A stretch of DNA of 13,743 nt from Syntrophaceae bacterium (GCA_003165115.1 PLSJ01000060.1:1-13743), one strand, 5' to 3'; shown: positions 1 through 7,326, counted from the stretch's first letter. The notes: generated by a model not told the origin, from the sequence alone. A program made the numbers and translations.

Positions 1-946
1 TCTGGTTCATGGTCTGCAGGTTGGCGGTCTGGTAGCTGAGCTGGTTCTGGGCGTTGCCGACTGCGCTCTCGTCCCCGTTCAGGGCCGTGATCGCGGCGTT
101 GACCTGCCCCATATAGGTCGTCGCGTTGGCCGCGCTCGTGAGGTCGCCGGTGAGGCCGAGCGTTGCGCTGTTGATCTGGTTCAGGGTTGCCGAGACCGTG
201 TTGCCGGCGCCCGTGTCGCCCACCTGAAACGTGAGGTTACCGGCACCCGGGGTCACAATCAGAGTAGTAGAGTCTAGTGAGGCGGCGCTCGCGTTCACCG
301 TAAGGTTGATGCCGAAGGCGGAGAAGTTGAGGTTGGCGGTGCCCAGGTTGGTCGGCATGGTGAAGTTCACCGACTGCGCTGCGGCTGTCGTCGCATTCGT
401 CAAAGTCAGCACGCCCGCTGCGTAGCTGATGTTGTACGTCGTGGCTGCCGTCCCGGTCCAACCGGAGACATCGGCCGCTGACAAGCCGCTGTTCGCCGTG
501 GTAACGGCCGTGCCGCTGGCGGTATTCCCGGCGCCGAAGACGGCTGTCCCGTTATACGTCGTGCTCGAATTGATGTTATCGATCTGGGTCTGCAGGGCGG
601 CCCGCTCGCTGTTGAGGGACGTGAGGCTGGATGCATCGTTCGCGGAAGCCGCCTCCGTGGCGAGCTGCTTCAACTGGGTGAGGATATTGCCGACCTGCTG
701 CTGGGCGCCCTGGGCCACCTGGAGCATGGCTGTTCCCTGGTTCGCGTTGTTGATAGCCGTCTGGAGCACCGCTGATTTCACGCCCAGGCTAAAGGAAATG
801 GCGTAGCCCGCGGGGTCGTCGGCCGCGCTGTTGAGCTGATATCCGCTTGAAAGCTGCTGGGTTGCCTTTGCCTGGCCCGCGGTGTTAACCGACAACCAGT
901 TCTGGGTGTTCAACGAAGCCACGTTTGTGTTGAGTGTCAAAGACAT
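1..946 (-). CDS. fliC: Flagellin, 3' end beyond window edge
   Basis: Flagellin is the filament subunit, exported through the flagellar type III apparatus and polymerised outside the cell. I read 315 codons without a stop from the ATG at 946. The start is supported by GGAGG at 957-953, six bases upstream. The N-terminal D0/D1 region is typical: it opens MSLTLNTNVASLN, has LSSGYQLNSAADDPAGYAIS at residues 32-51, and the ER-containing D1 segment SLNSERAALQTQIDNIN at 110-126. Residues about 140-260 are rich in Ala, Thr, Ser and Asn and form the variable part. A C-terminal D1-like helix begins near residue 275, so perhaps 30-40 residues lie outside the window. It has its own sigma-28-type promoter and follows fliW by 144 bases. 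The family is certain; the symbol could equally be hag or flaA, and other flagellin copies may exist. Confidence 0.95.
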   Translation of the reverse strand, partial: MSLTLNTNVASLNTQNWLSVNTAGQAKATQQLSSGYQLNSAADDPAGYAISFSLGVKSAVLQTAINNANQGTAMLQVAQGAQQQVGNILTQLKQLATEAASANDASSLTSLNSERAALQTQIDNINSSTTYNGTAVFGAGNTASGTAVTTANSGLSAADVSGWTGTAATTYNISYAAGVLTLTNATTAAAQSVNFTMPTNLGTANLNFSAFGINLTVNASAASLDSTTLIVTPGAGNLTFQVGDTGAGNTVSATLNQINSATLGLTGDLTSAANATTYMGQVNAAITALNGDESAVGNAQNQLSYQTANLQTMNQ

Positions 947-1030
947 TTCAAACCTCCATGTTTAGTTTTTATTTGGCGTCATGCCATTGTCCGGAAGGAT
1001 CGCTCTTTGTCGCCTCCTTGCCCTTCCATG
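947..1030 (-). promoter_or_regulatory. Flagellin mRNA leader with candidate CsrA sites
   Basis: This is the predicted untranslated leader of the flagellin mRNA, about 84 bases if transcription starts near 1030. It has four GGA motifs on the minus strand: 1027-1025, 1017-1015, 992-990 and 957-955. The last is part of the ribosome binding site in the context ACATGGAGGT, close to the CsrA consensus ACARGGAUGU. An inverted repeat (TGGAAGG at 1028-1022 with CCTTCCG at 998-992, one G-U pair) could form a stem at the 5' end with a 23-base loop holding the second GGA. CsrA blocks flagellin translation at such leader sites in Bacillus subtilis. Its role here is inferred from these motifs and from csrA and fliW being next door. 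Confidence 0.5.
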
Positions 1031-1036
1031 ATCATA

Positions 1037-1063
1037 TTATCGACGGATGTGAAGGATACTTAA
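1037..1063 (-). promoter_or_regulatory. Sigma-28 (FliA) type promoter of flagellin gene
   Basis: On the minus strand the -35 element TTAAGTAT (1063-1056) matches 6 of 8 bases of TAAAGTTT. The -10 element GTCGATAA (1044-1037) matches 7 of 8 bases of GCCGATAA. They are separated by exactly 11 bases, the spacing of the enterobacterial FliA consensus. It lies in the fliW-flagellin gap and predicts a start near 1030. Flagellin genes are classic sigma-28 targets, so sequence and context agree. Confidence 0.8.
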
Positions 1064-1090
1064 GGGGGAATTTTAGAAATGGGTTGGGAT

Positions 1091-1474
1091 TTATGCCTTT
1101 ATGGAGACGGGAGTCGAGACCTGATACCCTTCATTCGAAAGGATCACCTGGCGGAAAAGTCCTTTTTCTGTGTTGACAAGGAGAGGCGACCTCAAGTTGA
1201 CATATAACGTGCCGTTTTCGTATCTCGAGATGCAGAGGACCGCGAGGCGTCCGATGTCCGCTTCAGCCAGCGACAGGGCCGCGAGGGTATCGTCCTCCAC
1301 ATCGAACGTGTACTCCTCGACTGCGTGATAGGGGTTGACGACGACAAAAGAGATGCCTGTATCGAGGCACCTGAGCAGCCGGAAGGGCGAATCGACGCCG
1401 AAGGCGTCCTGGAGCGCATAGTTTTCACACTCTTCGAACCCGATGATCCTGCCTTTGAGGATGATGTCACTCAT
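1091..1474 (-). CDS. fliW: Flagellar assembly factor FliW
   Basis: FliW is a small cytoplasmic protein that binds either flagellin or CsrA. When flagellin is exported, FliW is freed, binds CsrA and relieves its block on flagellin translation. The 127-residue product has the expected length and signatures: an N-terminal strand segment (MSDIILKGRIIGFEE), a central VVVNPYHAVEEYTFDV, then LYVNLRSPLLVN and RQVILSN near the end. I chose the ATG at 1474, which overlaps the csrA stop by 8 bases (ATGAGTGA). An in-frame start at 1504 would add ten residues unlike the family and lie deeper in csrA. The overlap implies translational coupling with csrA. It is the last gene before the flagellin promoter. 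Confidence 0.93.
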   Translation of the reverse strand: MSDIILKGRIIGFEECENYALQDAFGVDSPFRLLRCLDTGISFVVVNPYHAVEEYTFDVEDDTLAALSLAEADIGRLAVLCISRYENGTLYVNLRSPLLVNTEKGLFRQVILSNEGYQVSTPVSIKA

Positions 1475-1703
1475 TACCGTCACCCAGGACCTTCCTGATC
1501 GCATCGGTGCCGTCGAGGGCCGATTGCCGGTTTGCGTCTCTTATCTCGGTCACAAGCTCCTCTCGTATGATCGTATATCCCGCGGGCGCCTCTATGCCGA
1601 GTCGCACCCTTCCCTTCTCCGCTTCCAGCGCGACAAGCCTTATATCCCCGCCTTTTCCCCGGATCAGGATCGACTGATGTGTTTTTCTTGACAGGACCAG
1701 CAT
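1467..1703 (-). CDS. csrA: Carbon storage / flagellin translation regulator CsrA
   Basis: CsrA is a dimeric RNA-binding protein that recognises GGA motifs and blocks ribosome access. The 78-residue product opens with the hallmark MLVLSRK and keeps the RNA-contact residues Leu4, Arg6 and Arg47 (in IIREEL, equivalent to Arg44 of shorter homologues). Its C-terminus reaches about 20 residues past that segment, as in CsrA proteins from FliW-containing bacteria. Asn58 aligns by eye with Asn55 of the B. subtilis protein, a residue reported as important for FliW control. The ATG at 1703 has AAGGA at a good distance. It lies between flgL (16-base gap) and fliW (8-base overlap), so its main target here is probably flagellin mRNA. 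Confidence 0.96.
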   Translation of the reverse strand: MLVLSRKTHQSILIRGKGGDIRLVALEAEKGRVRLGIEAPAGYTIIREELVTEIRDANRQSALDGTDAIRKVLGDGNE

Positions 1704-1719
1704 CGTCGATTTCCTTATC

Positions 1720-2646
1720 CTATGCGGGCGGCAGGTAGTTGAGTATGCTCAGGCTCTCGACTTTCGCCATGACGTAGAGGGCCGCCTGATATGCCGTCGA
1801 CAGGGTCGTGTAATCGGAATACGCCGCCGCGGTATCGACGTCCACCAGGTTGGACGACGTCTCGGTGAGGGTGGTGCCGGTTGTCGCATTCGTAGTAAGG
1901 AGGCTGCTTATATTCTTCGTGTATGTGCCCGCGTAGGCAAGGTTGTTCGACGTCAGGTCGATGCAGTTGTCGACGTTGGTCGAGTCTGTCTGGAGGGCCC
2001 CGGTATCGTTGGCTGCCAGATCGGCGCTCAATTGTTTCAGTGTCCCAAAAATATCGATGTTCGGCTGCGCCGTGCCGTTGAGCGTGACGCCTTCTCCGCT
2101 CACCGTGCCGTTGAATATGGTGTTGCCCGAAATACCGGCATTAACCGTCGTCGAGCTGTCCACCGCGACCTTCGCCACGTCATTTGTTCCCGAAAACGTG
2201 CCGTCCGCCTGGTAAGGCGGGGCATTCCCCTTCTTCCCGCCGAATATATACGTGTTGCCGACCTTCGTGTTCCCTATGGCCGCAAGCTGGCTGATGATCG
2301 TGTTTACCTGGTCCGCCGCGGCGCTTCTGGAGCTCGCGTCCACCGTAGCCGACGACATCTGAACCACCAATTGCTTGACCGTCGTCAGGAGGTCGCCGAC
2401 CGAGTTGAGCGAAGTTTCATAGTAGGCGCCCTGTGCCTGGAGGCTGTTGAGGTTGCTCGCGTACTGGGTGTTCTGGCTCTGTTCGGCGGTGATCTGCATG
2501 TTCTGGGCGTAGCTCGTGGGGTCGTCCGCAGGGACAAGCACCTTTTTCCCCGATGCAATCTGGTTTGTCGCATTGTCCATCTGCGCTTTGAGCGTGGACA
2601 GCGTGGCCGTATAGAGTTGAAATCTAAAGCTGTCGGTGACTCTCAT
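1720..2646 (-). CDS. flgL: Hook-filament junction protein FlgL (HAP3)
   Basis: FlgL forms the junction layer between FlgK and the flagellin filament outside the cell. The 308-residue product is flagellin-like at both ends: MRVTDSFRFQLYT, then MDNATNQIASGKKVLVPADD near residues 23-42, and a C-terminal helix containing LVDVDTAAAYSDYTTL and SLSILNYL. The middle (roughly residues 140-220) is Thr, Asn and Gly rich, as expected for an exposed domain. Its ATG overlaps the flgK stop as ATGA (2646-2643), so the two are translationally coupled and made in related amounts. FlgN, encoded upstream, is the expected export chaperone. Length is normal for the family and no key segment is missing. Confidence 0.95.
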   Translation of the reverse strand: MRVTDSFRFQLYTATLSTLKAQMDNATNQIASGKKVLVPADDPTSYAQNMQITAEQSQNTQYASNLNSLQAQGAYYETSLNSVGDLLTTVKQLVVQMSSATVDASSRSAAADQVNTIISQLAAIGNTKVGNTYIFGGKKGNAPPYQADGTFSGTNDVAKVAVDSSTTVNAGISGNTIFNGTVSGEGVTLNGTAQPNIDIFGTLKQLSADLAANDTGALQTDSTNVDNCIDLTSNNLAYAGTYTKNISSLLTTNATTGTTLTETSSNLVDVDTAAAYSDYTTLSTAYQAALYVMAKVESLSILNYLPPA

Positions 2647-4370
2647 GACGTGGTAACCCCCACCGCGTTCAATAAGGTGTTCAAAAGGCTGTCGGCGACC
2701 GTGTAGAGCCGCGCGGCCGCCTGGTAGGCGTTCTCGTATTGGATGAGATTCGACATTTCTTCATCGATCGACACGCCGGACTCGCTCGCCTGTTGACCCT
2801 GCAGCGACGTCATGGCATTCTGATTATAGGTGGCCAGCTCCGTCGCGCTCTTCACCGCCTCCCCCACTTTGGAGACGACCCCCGCTTCATACCCGGTGTA
2901 GGTAGCCCCTGAGAGGCCGAGGGTCTGGGTGATGCCCGTGTAGCCGGACGTGGAAGCAGCGAGGTCTCCGTTTACGACGGAGATGTGGCCGTTCGTCGCG
3001 GCGGTGGTGAGCACCAATTGATAACCGGTCGACGAATGGGTAACCGAGGCGGAGACTCCTGTCTGGCCTTCGATCCCGTTGATCGTCGCCGCGATGTCGG
3101 AGAGCGAGTCGCCCGCGCCTACGGCGACGGTTACACCGTTTACGGCGAGGTTCCCCGAAATTCCCAGGGCCGCGGTATTCGACGCGAAGGCGGTCGAAGC
3201 CACGGTATTCCCACCGAGAAGCGTCTCGTTCGCAAGGGATGCGATCCTCAGCGCGACGTCGTTGTCCGTGGTATCCGTGGTTGAAGAGGTCGTCATCACG
3301 TTAGCGGTTTGAACGTTACCCGAAGAGTCCACTATTTGACCGGACACGGCCATTCGTCCGGCGTAATTTCCGTCGGCGACGGGCTGAAAAAAAGTGCCCG
3401 TGCTCGTAGTCTGGTCCGGTGTGCCTCCGTTGCCCATCTGGCTGAAATAGTTCACGTTCTCCGTGAGCGATTTGGCCAGGCCGTTGAGGTCGCTTATATA
3501 GCCGCCGATCGTGGTGTCCCGCGCGGTGGTGAGGGCGCCGAGCGATCCCCCGGTGATCTCCCCGGTGATGTCGACAGTTCCGGATGCGCCCTGTAAGCCC
3601 ACCCTTGTGAAGCCTGAAACCTGGTCCGTGAGTGGCGTGAGCTGGCAGGCGGTGTTTCCCTCAACAAGGCTTTTGCCGCTAGAGGTGAGGACCGTCACCA
3701 TGTTGTTGCTGCCCTGCATGCAAGTGATATTCATTTCTCCCGAGAGCGTTTGCAGGAGTTGGTTTCTCTGGTCGATGTAGTCATTGGCTTCGCTCGTCCC
3801 CACCTGACCTTGCGCGATCTGCTGATTGAGGGAGGCGATCGAGGTAAGCGTCGTGTTGATATCGCTGATGGCCGAATTTACGTCGCCGTTCGCCTGCGTC
3901 TGAAGAGTGGTAAGGTCATTATACATACTGTTGATAGTAGTGCTCAGGTTCTGGCCATCCAAGGCGACAGCCTGCTTGTCCGCGCTGCTCGTCGGGTCTG
4001 TCGATAACGCCTGCCAGTCATTGAAGAACTGCGTGATGCTTGAGGAGAGATTTGAATTATCCTCATTGAAGACACCCTGTACGCTCGTGAGGTAGTTCTC
4101 GGCCACCGTTTGTTCCTGAAGGTTGCTGTTCTGGGCGGAGATTGAATTCTGGATGTTCTGGTCGAGGTAGCTCTTGATTTGTTGGACGAGCACGCCGTTC
4201 CCCATAAGGCCGACCGACGTGGCGGTCGGTACGGCTTCCTCCAAAACAGCCTCCTGTCTCGAATAGCCCGGGGTGTTCACGTTGGCAATATTATGAGATA
4301 TGGTCTGAATTACCGTCTGGTTCGCGGAAAGAGCACTCTTCGCGATATTGAGTATGGACGATACCGACAC
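2643..4370 (-). CDS. flgK: Hook-associated protein FlgK (HAP1)
   Basis: FlgK is the first junction protein on the hook and is exported with help from FlgN. The 575-residue product has the rod/hook/HAP N-terminal motif near residues 12-40 (SALSANQ, then SHNIANVNTPGYSRQ). The matching C-terminus contains EEMSNLIQYENAYQAAARLY. The long middle is Ser, Thr, Asn and Gly rich, consistent with surface domains. The start is the GTG at 4370: it gives the usual FlgK N-terminus, has GAGGAGAG just upstream and shares one base with the flgN stop (TAGTG). The open frame continues 64 codons further upstream, but that part has no FlgK character and lies inside flgN. It ends in an ATGA overlap with flgL. Confidence 0.94.
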   Translation of the reverse strand: MSVSSILNIAKSALSANQTVIQTISHNIANVNTPGYSRQEAVLEEAVPTATSVGLMGNGVLVQQIKSYLDQNIQNSISAQNSNLQEQTVAENYLTSVQGVFNEDNSNLSSSITQFFNDWQALSTDPTSSADKQAVALDGQNLSTTINSMYNDLTTLQTQANGDVNSAISDINTTLTSIASLNQQIAQGQVGTSEANDYIDQRNQLLQTLSGEMNITCMQGSNNMVTVLTSSGKSLVEGNTACQLTPLTDQVSGFTRVGLQGASGTVDITGEITGGSLGALTTARDTTIGGYISDLNGLAKSLTENVNYFSQMGNGGTPDQTTSTGTFFQPVADGNYAGRMAVSGQIVDSSGNVQTANVMTTSSTTDTTDNDVALRIASLANETLLGGNTVASTAFASNTAALGISGNLAVNGVTVAVGAGDSLSDIAATINGIEGQTGVSASVTHSSTGYQLVLTTAATNGHISVVNGDLAASTSGYTGITQTLGLSGATYTGYEAGVVSKVGEAVKSATELATYNQNAMTSLQGQQASESGVSIDEEMSNLIQYENAYQAAARLYTVADSLLNTLLNAVGVTTS

Positions 4371-4795
4371 TAAACTCTCCTCGATACCATAATGGAGATG
4401 CTCCTTCCCTTTTCGTACGAAGTCCTGTTGATAAATTCTATGATCTTTTCCAGGGACGACTTCACGTGGTCCATCGAGAAGGAGAGGAGCTTCATATTCT
4501 TCTCCAGCGCCGCTTTCACGTCCCTCACTCTTGTTTCGAGCCGCTCCCCCAAGGACCTCCACGCCTCGCTTTCGGCCATTGCGCCGCGGCCGCCCAGTGG
4601 AATGAGGAGCTTTTCCTTTTCGGCCTCGATGTATTCAAGACGCTTGAGGATCTCCTCCTTTCTGTTGTTTTCCCTGATAATACCCTCAAGAGAGAAGGAG
4701 ATTATGGCGTCCCTCTCGGCCGTCAGGGCCCCCAGGAACTCTCCCAGCACGGATAATTCCTCCTGCTCCAGTCGTATCAGCTTCTCGTCTTCCAT
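4370..4795 (-). CDS. flgN: FlgN-family export chaperone for FlgK and FlgL
   Basis: FlgN-type proteins are small helical cytoplasmic chaperones that keep FlgK and FlgL unfolded and deliver them to the export gate. The 141-residue product is highly charged and appears all helical, with long Glu/Lys/Leu/Arg heptad-like stretches such as LEQEELSVLGEFLGALTAER and KEEILKRLEYIEAEKEKLL. It has no signal peptide or membrane segment. Sequence conservation in this family is weak, so the call rests equally on fold character, size and position: it begins one base after the flgM stop and ends sharing a base with the flgK GTG. The flgM-flgN-flgK-flgL order is standard. It could be another coiled-coil export factor, but that is unlikely here. 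Confidence 0.85.
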   Translation of the reverse strand: MEDEKLIRLEQEELSVLGEFLGALTAERDAIISFSLEGIIRENNRKEEILKRLEYIEAEKEKLLIPLGGRGAMAESEAWRSLGERLETRVRDVKAALEKNMKLLSFSMDHVKSSLEKIIEFINRTSYEKGRSISIMVSRRV

Positions 4796-4796
4796 A

Positions 4797-5105
4797 TCAT
4801 AATGTCTCGTCGAGCAACTGGCTCTTCAGCATGCTCCGCGCCACCAGTACGCCCTTGGCGTTGTACGTCCCAGAGTCTATGGCCTGTTTCATGCTCGCCA
4901 CCTTGTCTTCGTTCATGTCAGGAAGGGCCTTCACCCGTTCCTTGAGGCTGTTGACCTGCTCTTTCCAGCCCGAAAGCTCGACCTTATCCCCTCCCGTCTG
5001 GGCGACTTTTTGCGAGCTGCCCTGGGCATCGCTTCCCCCTTTGAGAGAGGAAGGTTTCGTCAGGTTGTTCAGTAGGACGATTTGCTTATCATTATCTATT
5101 TTCAT
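4797..5105 (-). CDS. flgM: Anti-sigma-28 factor FlgM
   Basis: FlgM binds sigma-28 (FliA) and keeps late flagellar genes off until the completed hook-basal body exports it. The 102-residue product has the typical plan. A hydrophilic, probably disordered N-terminal part (about residues 1-40) is followed by the conserved sigma-binding helices, starting at DKVELSGWKEQVNSLKERV, continuing DKVASMKQAIDSGTYN and ending near LVARSMLKSQLLDE. The ATG at 5105 has AGGAGG nine bases upstream. The gene is preceded by its own sigma-28-type promoter overlapping the flgJ stop, giving the feedback expected for FlgM. It heads the flgM-N-K-L-csrA-fliW unit. Confidence 0.93.
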   Translation of the reverse strand: MKIDNDKQIVLLNNLTKPSSLKGGSDAQGSSQKVAQTGGDKVELSGWKEQVNSLKERVKALPDMNEDKVASMKQAIDSGTYNAKGVLVARSMLKSQLLDETL

Positions 5106-5128
5106 GGCACACTACCTCCTACTCCCTA

Positions 5129-5155
5129 TGTTCGCCACTTATCCATAAAACTTTA
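5129..5155 (-). promoter_or_regulatory. Sigma-28 type promoter before flgM
   Basis: The minus strand has a perfect -35 element TAAAGTTT (5155-5148), an 11-base spacer, and GGCGAACA (5136-5129), which matches 5 of 8 bases of the -10 consensus GCCGATAA. The -35 overlaps the flgJ stop codon. The predicted start is near 5122, leaving a short leader that includes AGGAGG. A strong -35 with a weak -10 suggests moderate strength; read-through from flgJ probably adds early expression. flgM and flgKL are known sigma-28 targets in many bacteria. Confidence 0.65.
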
Positions 5156-5434
5156 GCCGTTTCTCGACAAATATTTCATGATCGCCTCTTTTACCCCTAT
5201 CCCCCTTTTCGAGATGAAATCGGCCACCTTTTCATAGAAGATCGACATCTCTGTCTCCTCCGCGTAGCTCTTCTTGGTGAAATGTGACGCTTTATCCATC
5301 TCCTTCAGCATATTACAAATAAAGAAGGACTCAAAGCCTTCCGCGGCCTTCTCCATCGATTGCCGCTTCCCGGCCTTCACGCCCGACGCGTCTCCGCTCC
5401 TTGTCAAGGCATCTATTTTCGTACCCGTTTCCAT
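5153..5434 (-). CDS. flgJ: Short FlgJ-type rod-capping protein, no muramidase domain
   Basis: FlgJ caps the growing rod in the periplasm. The 93-residue product corresponds to the N-terminal rod-cap domain: MEKAAEGFESFFICNMLKEM at residues 27-46, then EMSIFYEKVADFISKRGIGV at 62-81 and a C-terminal amphipathic helix. It ends there, lacking the C-terminal peptidoglycan hydrolase domain found in enterobacterial FlgJ (about 300 residues). Single-domain forms occur in many bacteria, where a separate lytic enzyme opens the wall. I chose the ATG at 5434, preceded by GAGAGG; a GTG nine bases upstream is in frame but less well placed. It follows flgI by 15 bases. Confidence 0.85.
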   Translation of the reverse strand: METGTKIDALTRSGDASGVKAGKRQSMEKAAEGFESFFICNMLKEMDKASHFTKKSYAEETEMSIFYEKVADFISKRGIGVKEAIMKYLSRNG

Positions 5435-5449
5435 GTGGCGCACCTCTCG

Positions 5450-6607
5450 TTATATTACTTCAAGCTCGGCATTGAGGGCCCCGGACGCCTTTATCGTCTG
5501 AAGGATGATGATGACGTCCCTCGTGGAGACACCAATGGCGTTGAGGGCGTTGACGAGCTCCTTTATGCTCGTCCCCTCCTCCATATAGTAGAAATGTCCT
5601 TTATCTTCCTCCACCCTGATCTCCGTATCCGGTGTGACCACCGTCCGGCCGCCGGAAAAAGGCATGGGCTGGCTCACGTTCTTCGTTTCCTTGATCTGGA
5701 CGCTTATATTCCCGTGCGATATGCCGACCGTCGCGATCCTCACGTCTTCACCGATCACTATGGTGCCCGTTTTTTCGTCCACGACGATCTTCGCCTGATT
5801 GTCGGGTTTTACCTCGAGGTTCTCGATGATGGAAAGGAATTTCACCGGGTTTTCCTTCAGCTCCCACGGGACCGTGAGGGAGATCGTTCCCCCGTCCTGG
5901 GCAGAGGCGCACCCTTCGAAGATGTTATTGATGCGTTCCACGACTTTACGTGCGTTCGTAAAATCGGAGCGCTTGAGGGAGATCACCACGGTCTCTCCCT
6001 TCAGGGCAGCGTATTCGATTTCCTGTTCCACAATGGCCCCGTTTGCGATCCTCCCCACCGTAGGATGGTTCTTCTGGACCGAGCCCCCCTGACCGCCCGT
6101 CGCGAACCCACCCACGGTAATCGCGCCCTGGGCGACCGCATACGTCTGACTGTCCCCGCCCCGCAGCGGTGTCATCACCAGCACGCCACCTTCGAGGCTC
6201 GATGCATCTCCCATGGACGAGACGGTCACGTCGATCTTGTTGCCGACCCTCGCGAAGGGCGGCAGTTCGGCGGTCACCATCACCGCGGCGACGTTATTGA
6301 TCTTCGTCATCGTCGGATCCACGATGACCCCCATTTTTTCAAGCATGTTCGCGAGAGTCTGCGTGGTAAAGACCGTCTGCACCTTGTCGCCCGTCCGCTT
6401 GAGCCCAACCACCAGCCCATAGCCGATAAGCACGTTCGGCCTGACGCCGTTGACATAGGCGATGTCCTTTATTCGCGCGGAAAAGCACGCGGAAGGAAGA
6501 GCGGCCGACAGCACGCCGCAGGCAAGGGCCGCGATAATCGCAAGGCGGGCCGTCCGGGACCGTCTCGTCTGAGGCTCAGGCATCTTTCTTCCCGCACCTG
6601 CTTTCAT
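5450..6607 (-). CDS. flgI: Flagellar P-ring protein FlgI
   Basis: FlgI assembles into the periplasmic P-ring around the rod with help from FlgA. The product from 6607 has 385 residues, slightly above the usual length because of a long basic N-terminus before the signal peptide. A hydrophobic core (LAIIAALACGVLSAALPSA, about residues 22-40) leads to a likely cleavage after Ala44, followed by the conserved mature start RIKDIAYVNGVRPN and GYGLVVGL. FlgI motifs continue throughout, for example NVAAVMVTAELPPFARVGNK and, at the C-terminus, VNALNAIGVSTRDVI. The ATG at 6607 has GGGAG upstream; ATGs at 6631 and 6583 are in frame, and 6583 would give a shorter leader. It starts 11 bases after the flgH stop. 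Confidence 0.95.
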   Translation of the reverse strand: MKAGAGRKMPEPQTRRSRTARLAIIAALACGVLSAALPSACFSARIKDIAYVNGVRPNVLIGYGLVVGLKRTGDKVQTVFTTQTLANMLEKMGVIVDPTMTKINNVAAVMVTAELPPFARVGNKIDVTVSSMGDASSLEGGVLVMTPLRGGDSQTYAVAQGAITVGGFATGGQGGSVQKNHPTVGRIANGAIVEQEIEYAALKGETVVISLKRSDFTNARKVVERINNIFEGCASAQDGGTISLTVPWELKENPVKFLSIIENLEVKPDNQAKIVVDEKTGTIVIGEDVRIATVGISHGNISVQIKETKNVSQPMPFSGGRTVVTPDTEIRVEEDKGHFYYMEEGTSIKELVNALNAIGVSTRDVIIILQTIKASGALNAELEVI

Positions 6608-6618
6608 ATCCCGACTCC

Positions 6619-7326
6619 CTAAAACGGCCATACAAAATCAAACAGGCGTGCGGCCCACCCGGGTCTCTGTTTCTCCGCCACGACGCCTATTCCCGTATAG
6701 ATGACCTTTGCATCGGCGATCTGCGTGGACGATATCGAATTGTTAAAGGCTATGTCCCTCGGCCTCACGATGCCCTGGAGCAGTATCTCCTTTTTTTCGT
6801 TGTTGACATAGATCTCGCGCTTGCCTTCGATAACGAGGTTGCCGTTCGGCAGGAGGTCCATCACCCTCGCGGTTATGCTGGCGGAGAGCGACCCGGCCCG
6901 GGTCGTCGCGCCGGTACCCGTGAAATCATTGTTCGGGGCGTTTGCGTTTACCAGCGTCGCGGGGTTTTTCCATGGGCCGTTCGGGTTGGTCTCAAGACCG
7001 AAGAAGTTGGTGATGCCCGCGACCGTCTGCGACTTCCTCGTCGTGGCCGTCGACGCGCTTTCCGAGGCCTGAGATACCTCGACAATGTTGACCGTCAGTA
7101 TATCGCCCACGTTCTTCGCCCTCTGATCGCTGAACATGTCGGTAAGCTTCCCATGCCAGACGCTTCCATTCTTCGCATCCGGCGCTGTGGGTTGTTGAGG
7201 GGGTGTCCTGTAAGTCTTGGAGATCGTAAGCGGCTCGTTGCTTATCTTGGAAGGCTCAATGGAGATGCAGCCCGCCAAAAGACACAGGCATACGGACAAA
7301 AGCGCCCCGGTGATCTTTTTGCTCAA
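6619..7326 (-). CDS. flgH: Flagellar L-ring lipoprotein FlgH, TTG start
   Basis: FlgH forms the outer-membrane L-ring. The 235-residue product starts with a lipoprotein signal peptide, basic then hydrophobic, and a clear lipobox LLAGC with the lipidated cysteine at residue 20. Family signatures follow: GSVWHGKLTDMFSDQRAKNV at 54-73, GDILTVNIVE, then a Ser/Thr/Asn stretch, LPNGNLVIEGKREI, and RPRDIAFNNSISSTQIADA near the C-terminus. The start codon is TTG, overlapping the flgA stop as TTGA (7326-7323); no in-frame ATG would preserve the signal peptide. GGTGGAG lies immediately upstream. The rare start and overlap suggest expression depends on coupling to flgA. Its presence shows a two-membrane envelope. 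Confidence 0.95.
   Translation of the reverse strand: MSKKITGALLSVCLCLLAGCISIEPSKISNEPLTISKTYRTPPQQPTAPDAKNGSVWHGKLTDMFSDQRAKNVGDILTVNIVEVSQASESASTATTRKSQTVAGITNFFGLETNPNGPWKNPATLVNANAPNNDFTGTGATTRAGSLSASITARVMDLLPNGNLVIEGKREIYVNNEKKEILLQGIVRPRDIAFNNSISSTQIADAKVIYTGIGVVAEKQRPGWAARLFDFVWPF

Noticed and set aside
934..1176. 80-codon plus-strand frame across the flagellin start and leader
   Set aside because: It overlaps the sigma-28 promoter, leader and start of flagellin on the opposite strand, and shows no ribosome binding site or protein features.
4371..4562. Upstream 64-codon extension of flgK
   Set aside because: It lies entirely inside flgN and its residues do not resemble a FlgK N-terminus. 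The GTG at 4370 has a good ribosome binding site and gives the normal start.
5360..6622. Long open frame of 420 codons on the plus strand opposite flgI
   Set aside because: It is antisense to a clear FlgI gene and its product is His/Arg/Asp-rich with no domain pattern. High-GC coding regions often leave such open shadows.
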